Source: Flavobacterium erciyesense
GTDB taxonomy: Bacteria > Bacteroidota > Bacteroidia > Flavobacteriales > Flavobacteriaceae
Length of the DNA: 64,000 nt
Direction of reading: 5' to 3'
NCBI RefSeq assembly: GCF_018069925.1
Contig: NZ_JAGPXB010000007.1
Span: 62,001-126,000, forward strand
The position numbers and the translations under genes are program-made. Below, one piece after another: positions 46,254-53,893 of this stretch. The notes under the pieces are model-generated. The model searched no databases. It had not been told where the DNA came from and worked only from the letters and a program-made list of their open reading frames with translations. Numbering within the stretch: the first letter of the stretch is position 1; every line of letters starts with the position of its first letter.

Positions 46254-46282
46254 TTGGCATTACATTTGTTTGCGTAACTTTG
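46254..46282 (+). promoter_or_regulatory. Promoter of the thioredoxin lipoprotein gene
   Basis: TTG (46254-46256) and TAACTTTG (46275-46282) spaced by 18 bases, 17 bases before the ATG. The rest of the 220-bp spacer holds the upstream terminator and AT-rich DNA without further signals. Confidence 0.7.
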
Positions 46283-46299
46283 TTAAAAACAAAATAAAA

Positions 46300-46797
46300 A
46301 TGAAAAAATTAATAGCATTATTTCTTGTAATCTTGAGCTGTTCTTGTAATACCAATGCACAAAAAACTGCATTTTCAAAAACCGCTTTGAATGAAACACT
46401 TTTGGCATCTAATGGCAGCCAAGTAGCATTTAAAAACATTTTAAAGAAACACAAAGGTAAAACCGTAGTGATTGAAGTTTGGGCTTCTTGGTGTGGTGAC
46501 TGCGTAAAAGCAATGCCGAAAGTAAAAGAAATGCAAGCTACTCATACCAATGTTGATTACGTTTTTATCTCGATGGATAAAACTGCTGACAAATGGAAGT
46601 CTGGTATTGAGAAACACGCTTTGGTTGGAGATCATTATATGGCCAATGACCAAATGAAAGGTGTTTTTGGAAAAGCAATGGACATCGATTGGATACCGCG
46701 TTACATCATCGTAGACAAAACGGGTAAAATCGTTCTTTACAGAGCCATTGAAACCGACTTTGATAAAATTAACGAAACACTAGAAAGTTTAAAGTAA
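46300..46797 (+). CDS. TlpA-like thioredoxin lipoprotein
   Basis: 165 aa from ATG 46300. A lipoprotein-type signal ends in SCSC (Cys14 or Cys16 could be lipidated). The thioredoxin fold has the active site WASWCGDC (61-68), with Cys65/Cys68, and the cis-proline in DWIPRYIIVD. A periplasmic or membrane-tethered thiol-disulfide oxidoreductase is expected, reducing or resolving disulfides for an unknown client. Own promoter; tpiA follows after 52 bp. Confidence 0.9.
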   Translation: MKKLIALFLVILSCSCNTNAQKTAFSKTALNETLLASNGSQVAFKNILKKHKGKTVVIEVWASWCGDCVKAMPKVKEMQATHTNVDYVFISMDKTADKWKSGIEKHALVGDHYMANDQMKGVFGKAMDIDWIPRYIIVDKTGKIVLYRAIETDFDKINETLESLK

Positions 46798-46849
46798 TCT
46801 ACTACTTTGACACAAAAGAAAAAACTAATAAACTTACAAGAGAATTATA

Positions 46850-47602
46850 ATGAGAAAAAAGATTGTTGCTGGAAACTGGAAAATGCATAAAAATGCGGAG
46901 CAAACAGAAGATTTATTGAATGAATTAATCGCTAAAATTCCAACTGATACTGATACAAACGTAATTGTTGCACCTACATTTGTCAATTTAGCATCGGCAG
47001 TAGATCATTTAGAGTTCACCAATATCAAGGTTGCAGCTCAAAACGTGCACCAAGCTGAAGGCGGTGCATTCACCGGAGAAATTTCGGCAGACATGTTAAA
47101 AAGTGTTGGTGTTGACATCGTAATTTTAGGTCACTCTGAACGACGTGCCATTTTTCACGAAACTGATGCACTCATTGCAAACAAAGTTAACACAGCTTTA
47201 GAACATGATATGACTGTTATTTTTTGCTTTGGCGAAGAATTAAAAGACCGTCAATCAGCCAATCATTTTAATGTGGTGGAAAACCAATTAAAAGATGGTT
47301 TGTTTCAAATTGAAGCAAAAGATTGGGAGCAAGTTGTTTTGGCCTATGAGCCTGTTTGGGCTATTGGTACAGGTGAAACCGCTTCGCCAGAGCAAGCACA
47401 AGAAATGCACGAATTTATCAGAGAAACTGTTCGTAAAACATACGGAAATGAAGTGGCTGATACCGTTTCTATCCTTTACGGAGGAAGTGTTAAACCTGAA
47501 AATGCTAAAGAAATTTTCTCTAAGCCAGATGTTGATGGCGGATTAATTGGTGGTGCTGCCTTGAAAGCAGATGATTTTGTTGCAATTGTTACTGCAATCT
47601 AA
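46850..47602 (+). CDS. tpiA: Triose-phosphate isomerase
   Basis: 250 aa glycolytic TIM barrel. Asn9 and Lys11 in AGNWKMHK, the catalytic His in ILGHSERR, the catalytic Glu in VLAYEPVWAIGTG and the phosphate loop YGGSVKPEN / GGLIGGAAL are intact. A long perfect terminator follows. Confidence 0.98.
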   Translation: MRKKIVAGNWKMHKNAEQTEDLLNELIAKIPTDTDTNVIVAPTFVNLASAVDHLEFTNIKVAAQNVHQAEGGAFTGEISADMLKSVGVDIVILGHSERRAIFHETDALIANKVNTALEHDMTVIFCFGEELKDRQSANHFNVVENQLKDGLFQIEAKDWEQVVLAYEPVWAIGTGETASPEQAQEMHEFIRETVRKTYGNEVADTVSILYGGSVKPENAKEIFSKPDVDGGLIGGAALKADDFVAIVTAI

Positions 47603-47615
47603 ACAACTCCTATTT

Positions 47616-47660
47616 AAAACAAAAAAACCGATGCACTAACAGCATCGGTTTTTTTGTTTT
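47616..47660. terminator. Bidirectional terminator between tpiA and the porin gene
   Basis: Perfect 19-bp stem (47616-47634 and 47642-47660) with a 7-base loop. The right arm overlaps the porin stop codon (47659-47661), so the structure serves both convergent genes. Confidence 0.93.
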
Positions 47661-48882
47661 AAATCCCAATCTCAATTTGAAAACGGGCGTACCAATTATT
47701 TTTTCTATCACCTGAATAAAAAGTCAGTGTATCAAAACTAATTTCACCTTGTACCTTAAAGGCATGTTCCCAGATGTACTTGGTGAGTCCTAAACTATAC
47801 TGTTTGGTATTGGGAGCCAATGTTTGAATATCTGTTCCCACCTTTTGAGTTGAAAAACGACCAATTACTTCATAATTTGATACAAAATTATAGCTGACTT
47901 GATGGTCAAATCCATGACCAACATAAGCAAAATTAAAAAGACTTGCATCAGTAGGGCTAAAAGTAACAGCGTTCTTACTCGTAGTTCTAGACATATAACT
48001 ACTCATGAAAGCCCAACCGTTGTATTTCAGCATGGCATCCAATAAAACGGATTGCATATTTCGAGCTTGAAATAAATCATTTCCTAATTGTCCTTGCGTT
48101 CTCTTGGCTTGATTATTTTGTTGAAAAGCTCCTGAAAGCATTAATTTAGGCTTTGGCTCTCGCACAATATCTCCTTCAAAATAAGTACCGTCTTTTGCAA
48201 AAGCGCCAAACGGAAACAATTCTACTTTACCAGTGACAGCTAAACCTGCATCAGCATTATCGGTAATATTTCGACCTTCTCCCGTTGAAATAGCTGTTTT
48301 AAAATTATAAGAGAATGCATCCTTAAATTCATTCAAATTGTGAACTTGAAAACCAAAATCACGATCAATCGTAAACTTGGCATTATTGATGGAGCGATCG
48401 GTTAACTGCAATCCTCCTGACGAATTTACACGTTGTCTGTTGCCGGGTAATTTCGTTTGACCAAAACTGAGATTCCAATTTTTGTTAGGTCTGTAAAACA
48501 AAACAGCATCCCGAATAATGTTTATATTCTCTCCTTCTCTAAATTCGCCTACATCGCCCGGGGCAAATGACAATTGCACCGCATATAAAAATTTTGGTGA
48601 GCCCACATAACCATCCAAGCGCAATCGCAACCTACGAATTTGACCATCATAAGAAGCCGCAGCTCCTTCATTATCTAAGTAGGTAACTCTGTTTTGCATA
48701 CGGAACCTAATATTCAATTGGTACAAACTATCTGGCGAAGTAATCCCAATTCCTTTTCCAAAACTATAATAGGGTAAAGCAGAAAGTTTTAAATCATTGT
48801 CTTGTTTGCTTTGTTTAATAGACACTTGAGCAGAACTACTCACGTAAAAAGCAAGCGCAATGATTAAGGCAATTTTTTTCAT
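47659..48882 (-). CDS. OprO/OprP-like porin
   Basis: 407 aa with a signal peptide (MKKIALIIALAFYVSSSAQ). The mature protein shows the alternating strands of phosphate-selective porins O and P: QLNIRFRMQNRVTYLD, RRLRLRLDGYVGSPKFLYAVQLSF (pieces), NWNLSFGQTKLPGNRQR, DRDFGFQVHN. It ends in a strand closing with an aromatic/aliphatic residue pattern (ARFQIEIGI). Located in the outer membrane; anion or phosphate uptake is inferred from family only. A phosphate transporter lies elsewhere in the window but is not linked. Confidence 0.88.
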   Translation of the reverse strand: MKKIALIIALAFYVSSSAQVSIKQSKQDNDLKLSALPYYSFGKGIGITSPDSLYQLNIRFRMQNRVTYLDNEGAAASYDGQIRRLRLRLDGYVGSPKFLYAVQLSFAPGDVGEFREGENINIIRDAVLFYRPNKNWNLSFGQTKLPGNRQRVNSSGGLQLTDRSINNAKFTIDRDFGFQVHNLNEFKDAFSYNFKTAISTGEGRNITDNADAGLAVTGKVELFPFGAFAKDGTYFEGDIVREPKPKLMLSGAFQQNNQAKRTQGQLGNDLFQARNMQSVLLDAMLKYNGWAFMSSYMSRTTSKNAVTFSPTDASLFNFAYVGHGFDHQVSYNFVSNYEVIGRFSTQKVGTDIQTLAPNTKQYSLGLTKYIWEHAFKVQGEISFDTLTFYSGDRKNNWYARFQIEIGI

Positions 48883-48905
48883 TATTTTGTTGTGTGTTTG
48901 TCTTA

Positions 48906-48933
48906 CAAATGTAAAATATTATTTAAATATCAA
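48906..48933 (-). promoter_or_regulatory. Promoter of the porin gene
   Basis: Minus-strand TTG (48931-48933) and TACATTTG (48906-48913) spaced by 17 bases, 23 bases before the ATG. Confidence 0.5.
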
Positions 48934-48954
48934 ATGCATTTGCTACGCTATTGT

Positions 48955-48962
48955 TACCTTTG
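48955..48962 (+). promoter_or_regulatory. Possible -7 element of prmA
   Basis: TACCTTTG 14 bases before the prmA ATG; no TTG at the usual distance. Confidence 0.4.
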
Positions 48963-48976
48963 CAAAAAAAATAAGC

Positions 48977-49810
48977 ATGTCAAACATTTATATAGGCTAC
49001 CATTTTACGATAAGTCCAAAAGAATTAGGTTCAGAAATTTTAATTGCTGAATTAGGAGAAAAAGCATTTGAAAGTTTTACCGAAACAGAAAACGGAATCT
49101 CAGCTTTTGTACAAAAAGACCTTTGGGACGAAATGATTTTAGAAGGAATACAAATTTTAAGTTCAGAAGAATTTGAAATTGATTACACCTTTGAAGAAAT
49201 CGAGCAAGTTAACTGGAATGAAGAATGGGAAAAAAACTTTGAAGCAATTGACGTAGACGGGAATTGCCATGTGAGAGCTCCTTTTCACCCAAAGACTGAT
49301 GCCGAGTTTGATATTGTTATTGAACCCAAAATGAGTTTTGGAACTGGTCATCATGAAACTACACACATGATGATTCAGCATTTACTTGAAATGGATGTTA
49401 CTGGTCTTAAAACATTAGATATGGGCTGCGGAACGGCCATCTTAGCTATTTTAGCCGAAATGAAAGGCGCACAACCTATTGATGCTATTGATGTTGACAA
49501 TTGGTGTTATTTGAACTCGATTGAAAATGCAGCACGCAACAATTGCAAACACATTACCGTTTATGAAGGCGAAGCTGCTTTACTTGCAGGAAAAAATTAC
49601 GACTTGATTATTGCCAACATCAATCGCAATATTTTGTTAAATGATATGCAAAGCTATGTGGATTGTTTAAATCCGGGTGGTACTTTGTTATTAAGTGGTT
49701 TTTACCAAGAAGACATCCCGTTTATCGATGCGTCATGCACTGAAAAAGGGCTGACCTATGTTAAAAAATTTGAAAGAAACAACTGGGTATCATTAAAATA
49801 CGTAAATTAG
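48977..49810 (+). CDS. prmA: Ribosomal protein L11 methyltransferase
   Basis: 277 aa from ATG 48977 (MSNIYIGYHFTISP). The longer open frame to 48860 would translate the promoter region and part of the porin signal peptide on the other strand. Substrate-side N-terminal domain to ~115, then FGTGHHETTHMM, the SAM loop LDMGCGTAILAI, and ANINRNILLN in place of the usual NP(P)Y/ANI catalytic loop, as in PrmA. It trimethylates L11 of the large subunit. Confidence 0.95.
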   Translation: MSNIYIGYHFTISPKELGSEILIAELGEKAFESFTETENGISAFVQKDLWDEMILEGIQILSSEEFEIDYTFEEIEQVNWNEEWEKNFEAIDVDGNCHVRAPFHPKTDAEFDIVIEPKMSFGTGHHETTHMMIQHLLEMDVTGLKTLDMGCGTAILAILAEMKGAQPIDAIDVDNWCYLNSIENAARNNCKHITVYEGEAALLAGKNYDLIIANINRNILLNDMQSYVDCLNPGGTLLLSGFYQEDIPFIDASCTEKGLTYVKKFERNNWVSLKYVN

Positions 49811-49858
49811 AACTAGTATTTGTAAAAAGTAATAATCACAGTACAAAAAGCAAATAAA

Positions 49859-50134
49859 ATGAGTACTAAAGAAAAAGTTAGAGAAAGAGTCAGTTTAAAA
49901 GAGGCTCTGCAGCTTGAAAATGAAATTATCGTGTACAACGACGATGTCAACACTTTTGATCATGTTATTGAAACTCTCATTCGTGTATGCGATCATACTC
50001 CTGAGCAAGCAGAGCAATGTTCCTTAATTGTGCACTACAACGGCAAATGTACCGTAAAAACGGGACCTATTGAAAAGCTAAAACCACAATGCACACAACT
50101 GTTAGAAGCAGGAATTAGCGCTGAAATAGTGTAA
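49859..50134 (+). CDS. clpS: ClpS adaptor protein
   Basis: 91 aa. It presents N-degron substrates to the Clp machine. The N-degron pocket region IVYNDDVNTFDHVIETL is canonical (Asn, Asp and His positions present), followed by QAEQCSLIVHYNGKCTVKTG. It lies 48 bp after prmA and probably shares its mRNA. The ClpC partner is encoded at 59.2 kb. Confidence 0.95.
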   Translation: MSTKEKVRERVSLKEALQLENEIIVYNDDVNTFDHVIETLIRVCDHTPEQAEQCSLIVHYNGKCTVKTGPIEKLKPQCTQLLEAGISAEIV

Positions 50135-50154
50135 TTAATTTATTTAAAAACAAT

Positions 50155-50195
50155 AAAAAAACCTATTCTTGATTTGATCTCGAATAGGTTTTTTT
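50155..50195. terminator. Bidirectional terminator after clpS
   Basis: 14-bp stem (50155-50168 and 50182-50195) with A and T runs at its base and a 13-base loop, between convergent clpS and the YeeE/YedE pair. Confidence 0.88.
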
Positions 50196-50223
50196 GTTTG
50201 AATTTAAGTTCACTTGTTTTAGT

Positions 50224-50640
50224 TTAATGAGGCAATTTTGAACGAACAACACCGTACAAAAAAGTACCCAATAGCGCGCCAAACAACACAATAAGTACAC
50301 TCCAGAAGCCTGCACCAATTAAAATAAAAATAGGTCCGGGACAAGAACCAACTAAGGCCCAACCTAATCCAAAAATAAGACCGCCAATCCAATATCTGGC
50401 ATTTCCTTTTTCCTTATCTGGAATGTTAATCGCTGCACCTGAACTGTCCTTAACATTAAAACGCTTGATTAGCTGTAACCCTATTACTCCAGTTACAATT
50501 GCAACGGTAATAATACCAAACATATGAAAAGATTGAAATTGAAACATTTCGTAAATTCGGTACCACGAAACGGCTTCGGACTTTGTAAGGACAATTCCAA
50601 AAACAAAACCCACTAAAAGATATTTTATTATATTTTTCAT
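50224..50640 (-). CDS. YeeE/YedE-type (DUF6691) membrane protein
   Basis: 138 aa with four membrane helices. The conserved small-residue motif GSCPGPIFILIGAG carries the single pore-lining cysteine of the sulfur-transport (YeeE) family; GLGWALVG precedes it. It represents the second half of the full-length transporter, the first half being the upstream gene (20-bp gap). Thiosulfate or related sulfur species are likely substrates by homology with YeeE/TsuA. Confidence 0.9.
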   Translation of the reverse strand: MKNIIKYLLVGFVFGIVLTKSEAVSWYRIYEMFQFQSFHMFGIITVAIVTGVIGLQLIKRFNVKDSSGAAINIPDKEKGNARYWIGGLIFGLGWALVGSCPGPIFILIGAGFWSVLIVLFGALLGTFLYGVVRSKLPH

Positions 50641-50659
50641 TTTGAACTATTTAAAATGA

Positions 50660-51220
50660 TTAGGATAAAAGATAAGGCAAAATAAAATGAGCCATCAATA
50701 AGCCTCCGATAAAAAAGCCAATAACCGCTTTTAAAGATGGAATTTGCAAATTGCTCAAGCCAGAAATAGCATGACCAGACGTACATCCGCCGGCATAACG
50801 GGAGCCAAAACCAATTAAAATTCCGCCAACAACTAATAAAATAAGAGTAGCAGGATTTGCAATTGCATCAGACCCAAAAAGAGCCGCAGGCATCAGTTTA
50901 CCATTTGGCGCATCAATACCCATTTGTTCTAATTGCATGACTGTAGCAGGATTTAAACTAACGTTAGAAGGGTCGCTCATGAATTGAACTGCTACAAATC
51001 CACCAAGCATAGCACCCAGGACCACAACTAAATTCCAACGTTGCGATTTCCAATCAAAATTAAAAAATGACACCTTTTTACCCAATCCAGACATTGCACA
51101 AAGTGAGCGCAGGTTCGAAGACATCCCGAAAGCTTTTCCAAAATAAGTAAGTGCCAGCATTATCATACCAATCAAAAAACCTGAAATATACCAAGGCCAG
51201 GTTTGAAAAATTATTTCCAT
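50660..51220 (-). CDS. YeeE/YedE family sulfur-compound transporter subunit
   Basis: 186 aa from ATG 51220 (MEIIFQTWPWYISGF). The extended frame to 51301 adds a cysteine-rich stretch over the promoter. Five membrane helices; the motif YAGGCTSGHAISGLSNLQ (near 140-157) contains the functional cysteine of the family. A CAM motif (LRSLCAM) earlier carries another conserved cysteine. With the next gene it forms a two-part transporter in the inner membrane. A clear promoter lies upstream. Confidence 0.9.
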   Translation of the reverse strand: MEIIFQTWPWYISGFLIGMIMLALTYFGKAFGMSSNLRSLCAMSGLGKKVSFFNFDWKSQRWNLVVVLGAMLGGFVAVQFMSDPSNVSLNPATVMQLEQMGIDAPNGKLMPAALFGSDAIANPATLILLVVGGILIGFGSRYAGGCTSGHAISGLSNLQIPSLKAVIGFFIGGLLMAHFILPYLLS

Positions 51221-51238
51221 ATTCTTGAATTTTTTAGA

Positions 51239-51267
51239 CAAATATAAGAAGCATTTGCAAAGTTCAA
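51239..51267 (-). promoter_or_regulatory. Promoter of the YeeE/YedE pair
   Basis: Minus-strand TTG (51265-51267) and TATATTTG (51239-51246) spaced by 18 bases, 18 bases before the ATG. Confidence 0.65.
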
Positions 51268-51318
51268 TTAACACTTGTAATTTTTGAATGTAGAAATACA
51301 ATACATATTAGTTTCAAT

Positions 51319-51326
51319 TATCTTTG
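51319..51326 (+). promoter_or_regulatory. Possible -7 element of the lipoprotein gene
   Basis: TATCTTTG 56 bases before the ATG at 51383, without a matching TTG. Confidence 0.35.
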
Positions 51327-51382
51327 TTTTAGAAATTGAACTCGTAAAAAGCGCTACAAACAAATATAAAAAACCACCTAGC

Positions 51383-51832
51383 ATGAAAAAATTACTCCTC
51401 TTAACCATCTTGGCACTACAACTAAGCTCTTGCACTAGCACCAAATCAACTTTAAAAAACACCGATGACTCGGCACCAAACCTACGATTGAGCGAAAATA
51501 ACACCTTTATAATTACTCAATTTAGCACTGATAAAAAATATGGATACGACAAAGATTACCCGATAAATTTATTTTTTAGCGGAACAGCAAATACAACCAT
51601 TAACCAAGAACGATTTTTGAATGCATTGGCTGGGCCAAAAGGCGAAAAAATAAGTTATGAAAAATTAGAAAGCTGTTGTCCTTTTCCAACCACAAAAAGC
51701 GATATGGGTGCAGGTTTCTTAGATGTATATCAGATTAAATGGCAAGGTCAAAATAAACCTGTTTTACTTTACTTAAACATCTATGAAAAAGGAATTTTGA
51801 TGGTTCCCGTGGGTTTTACTTTAAAAAAATAA
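51383..51832 (+). CDS. Lipoprotein of unknown function upstream of kdsA
   Basis: 149 aa from ATG 51383, where a lipoprotein signal begins (MKKLLLLTILALQLSSC, lipid cysteine 17). The mature part has FSTDKKYGYDKDYPINLFF, RFLNALAGPKGEKISYEKL, a CCPF pair and DVYQIKWQGQNKPVLLYLNIYEKG. Homologues in this phylum are, as I recall, often labelled 2-dehydro-3-deoxyphosphooctonate aldolase, but nothing here resembles a KDO enzyme. The label may derive from the neighbouring kdsA. Function unknown; location is the cell envelope. Confidence 0.8.
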   Translation: MKKLLLLTILALQLSSCTSTKSTLKNTDDSAPNLRLSENNTFIITQFSTDKKYGYDKDYPINLFFSGTANTTINQERFLNALAGPKGEKISYEKLESCCPFPTTKSDMGAGFLDVYQIKWQGQNKPVLLYLNIYEKGILMVPVGFTLKK

Positions 51833-51840
51833 TCGTTCCT

Positions 51841-51918
51841 AGCCCTGATAGCAGTGGAAATCCTTTTGCTTTTTATTTTCAAAAAGCAAAAGATTGCAAC
51901 GGATAGCAGGAAAGAGCT
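51841..51918 (+). ncRNA. Candidate structured RNA element before kdsA
   Basis: A perfect 12-bp inner stem (51863-51874 and 51881-51892, loop 51875-51880) is enclosed by an outer helix (51844-51857 with 51897-51910; 10 of 14 positions pair) and a closing AGC/GCT pair (51841-51843 with 51916-51918) across an AAAGA bulge. The octamer GATAGCAG occurs on both sides as a direct repeat. Similar CCTGATAGCAGTGG...GGATAGCAGG spacers are common in Flavobacterium genomes as I recall. The inner stem could also terminate the upstream gene. Confidence 0.55.
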
Positions 51919-51960
51919 CCTAAAAAAAATAAAATCGCCAACAAATTTGTAAAACCTCAC

Positions 51961-51968
51961 TATCTTTG
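51961..51968 (+). promoter_or_regulatory. Possible -7 element of kdsA
   Basis: TATCTTTG 22 bases before the kdsA ATG. No TTG at normal spacing; the nearest is only 11 bases upstream. Confidence 0.45.
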
Positions 51969-51990
51969 CAACTTTAAAAAACAACACATT

Positions 51991-52809
51991 ATGAACATAC
52001 AAGATATCCCTTTAATTAAGCATACTGATAGCGGAAATTTTTTCTTATTGGCTGGACCTTGCGCTATTGAAGGCGAAGAAATGGCATTACAAATTGCTGA
52101 AAAATTAGTTGGAATTACGAATTCACTTCAAATTCCATTTGTATTTAAAGGTTCCTTTAAAAAAGCAAACCGTTCTAGAATAGATAGTTTTTCTGGCATT
52201 GGCGACGAAAAGGCGTTAAAAATTCTAAGAAAAGTTTCTGAAACTTTTAATATTCCAACCGTTACTGATATTCACACCAATGAAGATGCTGACATGGCTG
52301 CTCAATATGTTGATGTATTGCAGATTCCTGCTTTCTTAGTACGTCAAACTGACTTGGTAGTTGCAGCGGCCAATACTGGAAAAGTGGTAAATTTGAAAAA
52401 AGGACAATTCATGAGTCCAGAAAGCATGAAGCATGCCGTTCAAAAAGTGTTGGATTGCAACAATACCAATGTGATGGTAACGGATAGAGGAACGATGTTT
52501 GGCTACCAAGACATGATTGTTGATTTTAGAGGAATTCCAACCATGCAAAACTATGCTACAACGGTACTAGATGTAACTCACTCTTTACAACAACCTAATC
52601 AAACTGCGGGTGTTACTGGTGGACGCCCTGATATGATTGAAACGATTGCCAAGGCCGGAATTGCAACTGGAGTGGATGGAATTTTTATAGAAACACATTT
52701 TGATCCTGCTAATGCTAAAAGTGACGGTGCTAATATGCTACATTTAGATTATTTTGAGGCTTTAATGACTAAGCTTGTGGCAATTAGACAAACTGTTAAT
52801 AAATTCTAA
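51991..52809 (+). CDS. kdsA: 3-deoxy-8-phosphooctulonate synthase
   Basis: 272 aa TIM-barrel enzyme that makes KDO-8-phosphate from arabinose-5-phosphate and PEP for lipopolysaccharide. Seen: LAGPCAIEGEEMA, FKGSFKKANRSR, TDIHTNEDADMAA, VLQIPAFLVRQTDL, the NLKKGQFMSP block, TDRGTMFGYQD, and the final IETHFDPANAKSDGANML. Asn at the N-terminal metal position and the absence of a cysteine there cannot be judged with certainty. It is followed four bases later by an outer-membrane protein gene. Confidence 0.97.
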   Translation: MNIQDIPLIKHTDSGNFFLLAGPCAIEGEEMALQIAEKLVGITNSLQIPFVFKGSFKKANRSRIDSFSGIGDEKALKILRKVSETFNIPTVTDIHTNEDADMAAQYVDVLQIPAFLVRQTDLVVAAANTGKVVNLKKGQFMSPESMKHAVQKVLDCNNTNVMVTDRGTMFGYQDMIVDFRGIPTMQNYATTVLDVTHSLQQPNQTAGVTGGRPDMIETIAKAGIATGVDGIFIETHFDPANAKSDGANMLHLDYFEALMTKLVAIRQTVNKF

Positions 52810-52812
52810 TTT

Positions 52813-53673
52813 TTGAGAACTAAACAATTGAAAAAAATAATTTTTATATCTGCAATTTTTACCGTTTTGACTGGAAATAGGGTTCAAGCTCAAGATGATA
52901 TTAAAATTCAAGATAAATATACTGCACACAATAAAGGGAAGTTTTTTGTATCATGGGGCGGAAACAGAGAAACCTACAGTAAATCTGACGTTACTTTTAA
53001 GGGAGCCGATTATAATTTTACCCTAAATAACATAACGGCGCATGACAAACCTAAGGGTTGGCATGTAGATTACATCAACCCCACTAAAATGACCATCCCA
53101 CAAACTAATTTGCGTTTGGGATACTTCATTAATGACCATTACAGTATAGCCCTTGGAGTTGACCATATGAAATATGTAATGACTCAAGGTCAAACGGCTA
53201 ATATTAGTGGTACAATTGCAGCAGGAACGCCTTTTGATGGAGTGTATAATAATTCCCCGATTGAATTGACTGAAGATTTTTTAATGTACGAACACACCGA
53301 TGGTTTAAACTATGTACATACTGAAATATCGCGTCATGATGACATTTCCAAAGTATTTAAAATTACGAATACTGATAAAATTCAAGTGAATCTGACAGAA
53401 GGTATTGGCGCAGGAGTACTTTATCCCAAAACTAATACTACTTTACTTGGCAAAGAGCGCCACGACGATTTTCATGTTTCAGGATATGGAGCTTCGGTAA
53501 AAGCAGGTGTAAATGTTACCTTTTTTAAACATTTTTATATTCAAGGAGAAATCAAAGGCGGTTACATCAACATGCCAGACATTCGCACGACGCAAAGCAC
53601 CGCGGATCGTGCTTCACAAGATTTTTTCTTTTTGCAAAGAATCATAGCTTTTGGTGGAATATTTAAACTATAA
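52813..53673 (+). CDS. Outer-membrane beta-barrel protein of unknown function
   Basis: 286 aa with a signal peptide ending VQAQ. The mature part starts DDIKIQDKYTAHNKGKFFVSWGGNRE and has barrel-like strands (TNLRLGYFINDHYSIALGVDHMKYVM, NVTFFKHFYIQGEIKGGY, in pieces) to a C-terminal IIAFGGIFKL. No ATG is available: the start is the TTG at 52813 or, more signal-peptide-like, the TTG at 52828 (MKKIIFISAIF). It directly follows kdsA and is probably cotranscribed. I do not recognise the specific family. Confidence 0.75.
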   Translation: MRTKQLKKIIFISAIFTVLTGNRVQAQDDIKIQDKYTAHNKGKFFVSWGGNRETYSKSDVTFKGADYNFTLNNITAHDKPKGWHVDYINPTKMTIPQTNLRLGYFINDHYSIALGVDHMKYVMTQGQTANISGTIAAGTPFDGVYNNSPIELTEDFLMYEHTDGLNYVHTEISRHDDISKVFKITNTDKIQVNLTEGIGAGVLYPKTNTTLLGKERHDDFHVSGYGASVKAGVNVTFFKHFYIQGEIKGGYINMPDIRTTQSTADRASQDFFFLQRIIAFGGIFKL

Positions 53674-53697
53674 CACTTTCGCAACAATTCAAAGTAC

Positions 53698-53734
53698 AAA
53701 AAAACAGATTCTATAATAAAGAGTCTGTTTTTTT
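53698..53734 (+). terminator. Terminator after the outer-membrane protein gene
   Basis: 15-position stem (53698-53712 and 53720-53734, one G-U) with a 7-base loop and a T run. The remaining DNA to 53893 is AT-rich with no clear promoter consensus. Confidence 0.88.
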
Positions 53735-53893
53735 GTTTAAGCTTAACATTAAAAATATTGTGATAAAATCATCCTACTTATTGATAAATATTGACTAGAT
53801 TTGAAGTTAAACTCTTTGATAACCAAAACAAAAACTAAACAAATATTAATTTTTTATTTGGCTTAGAAATAGTATCATTTAGGTGAAACAATC

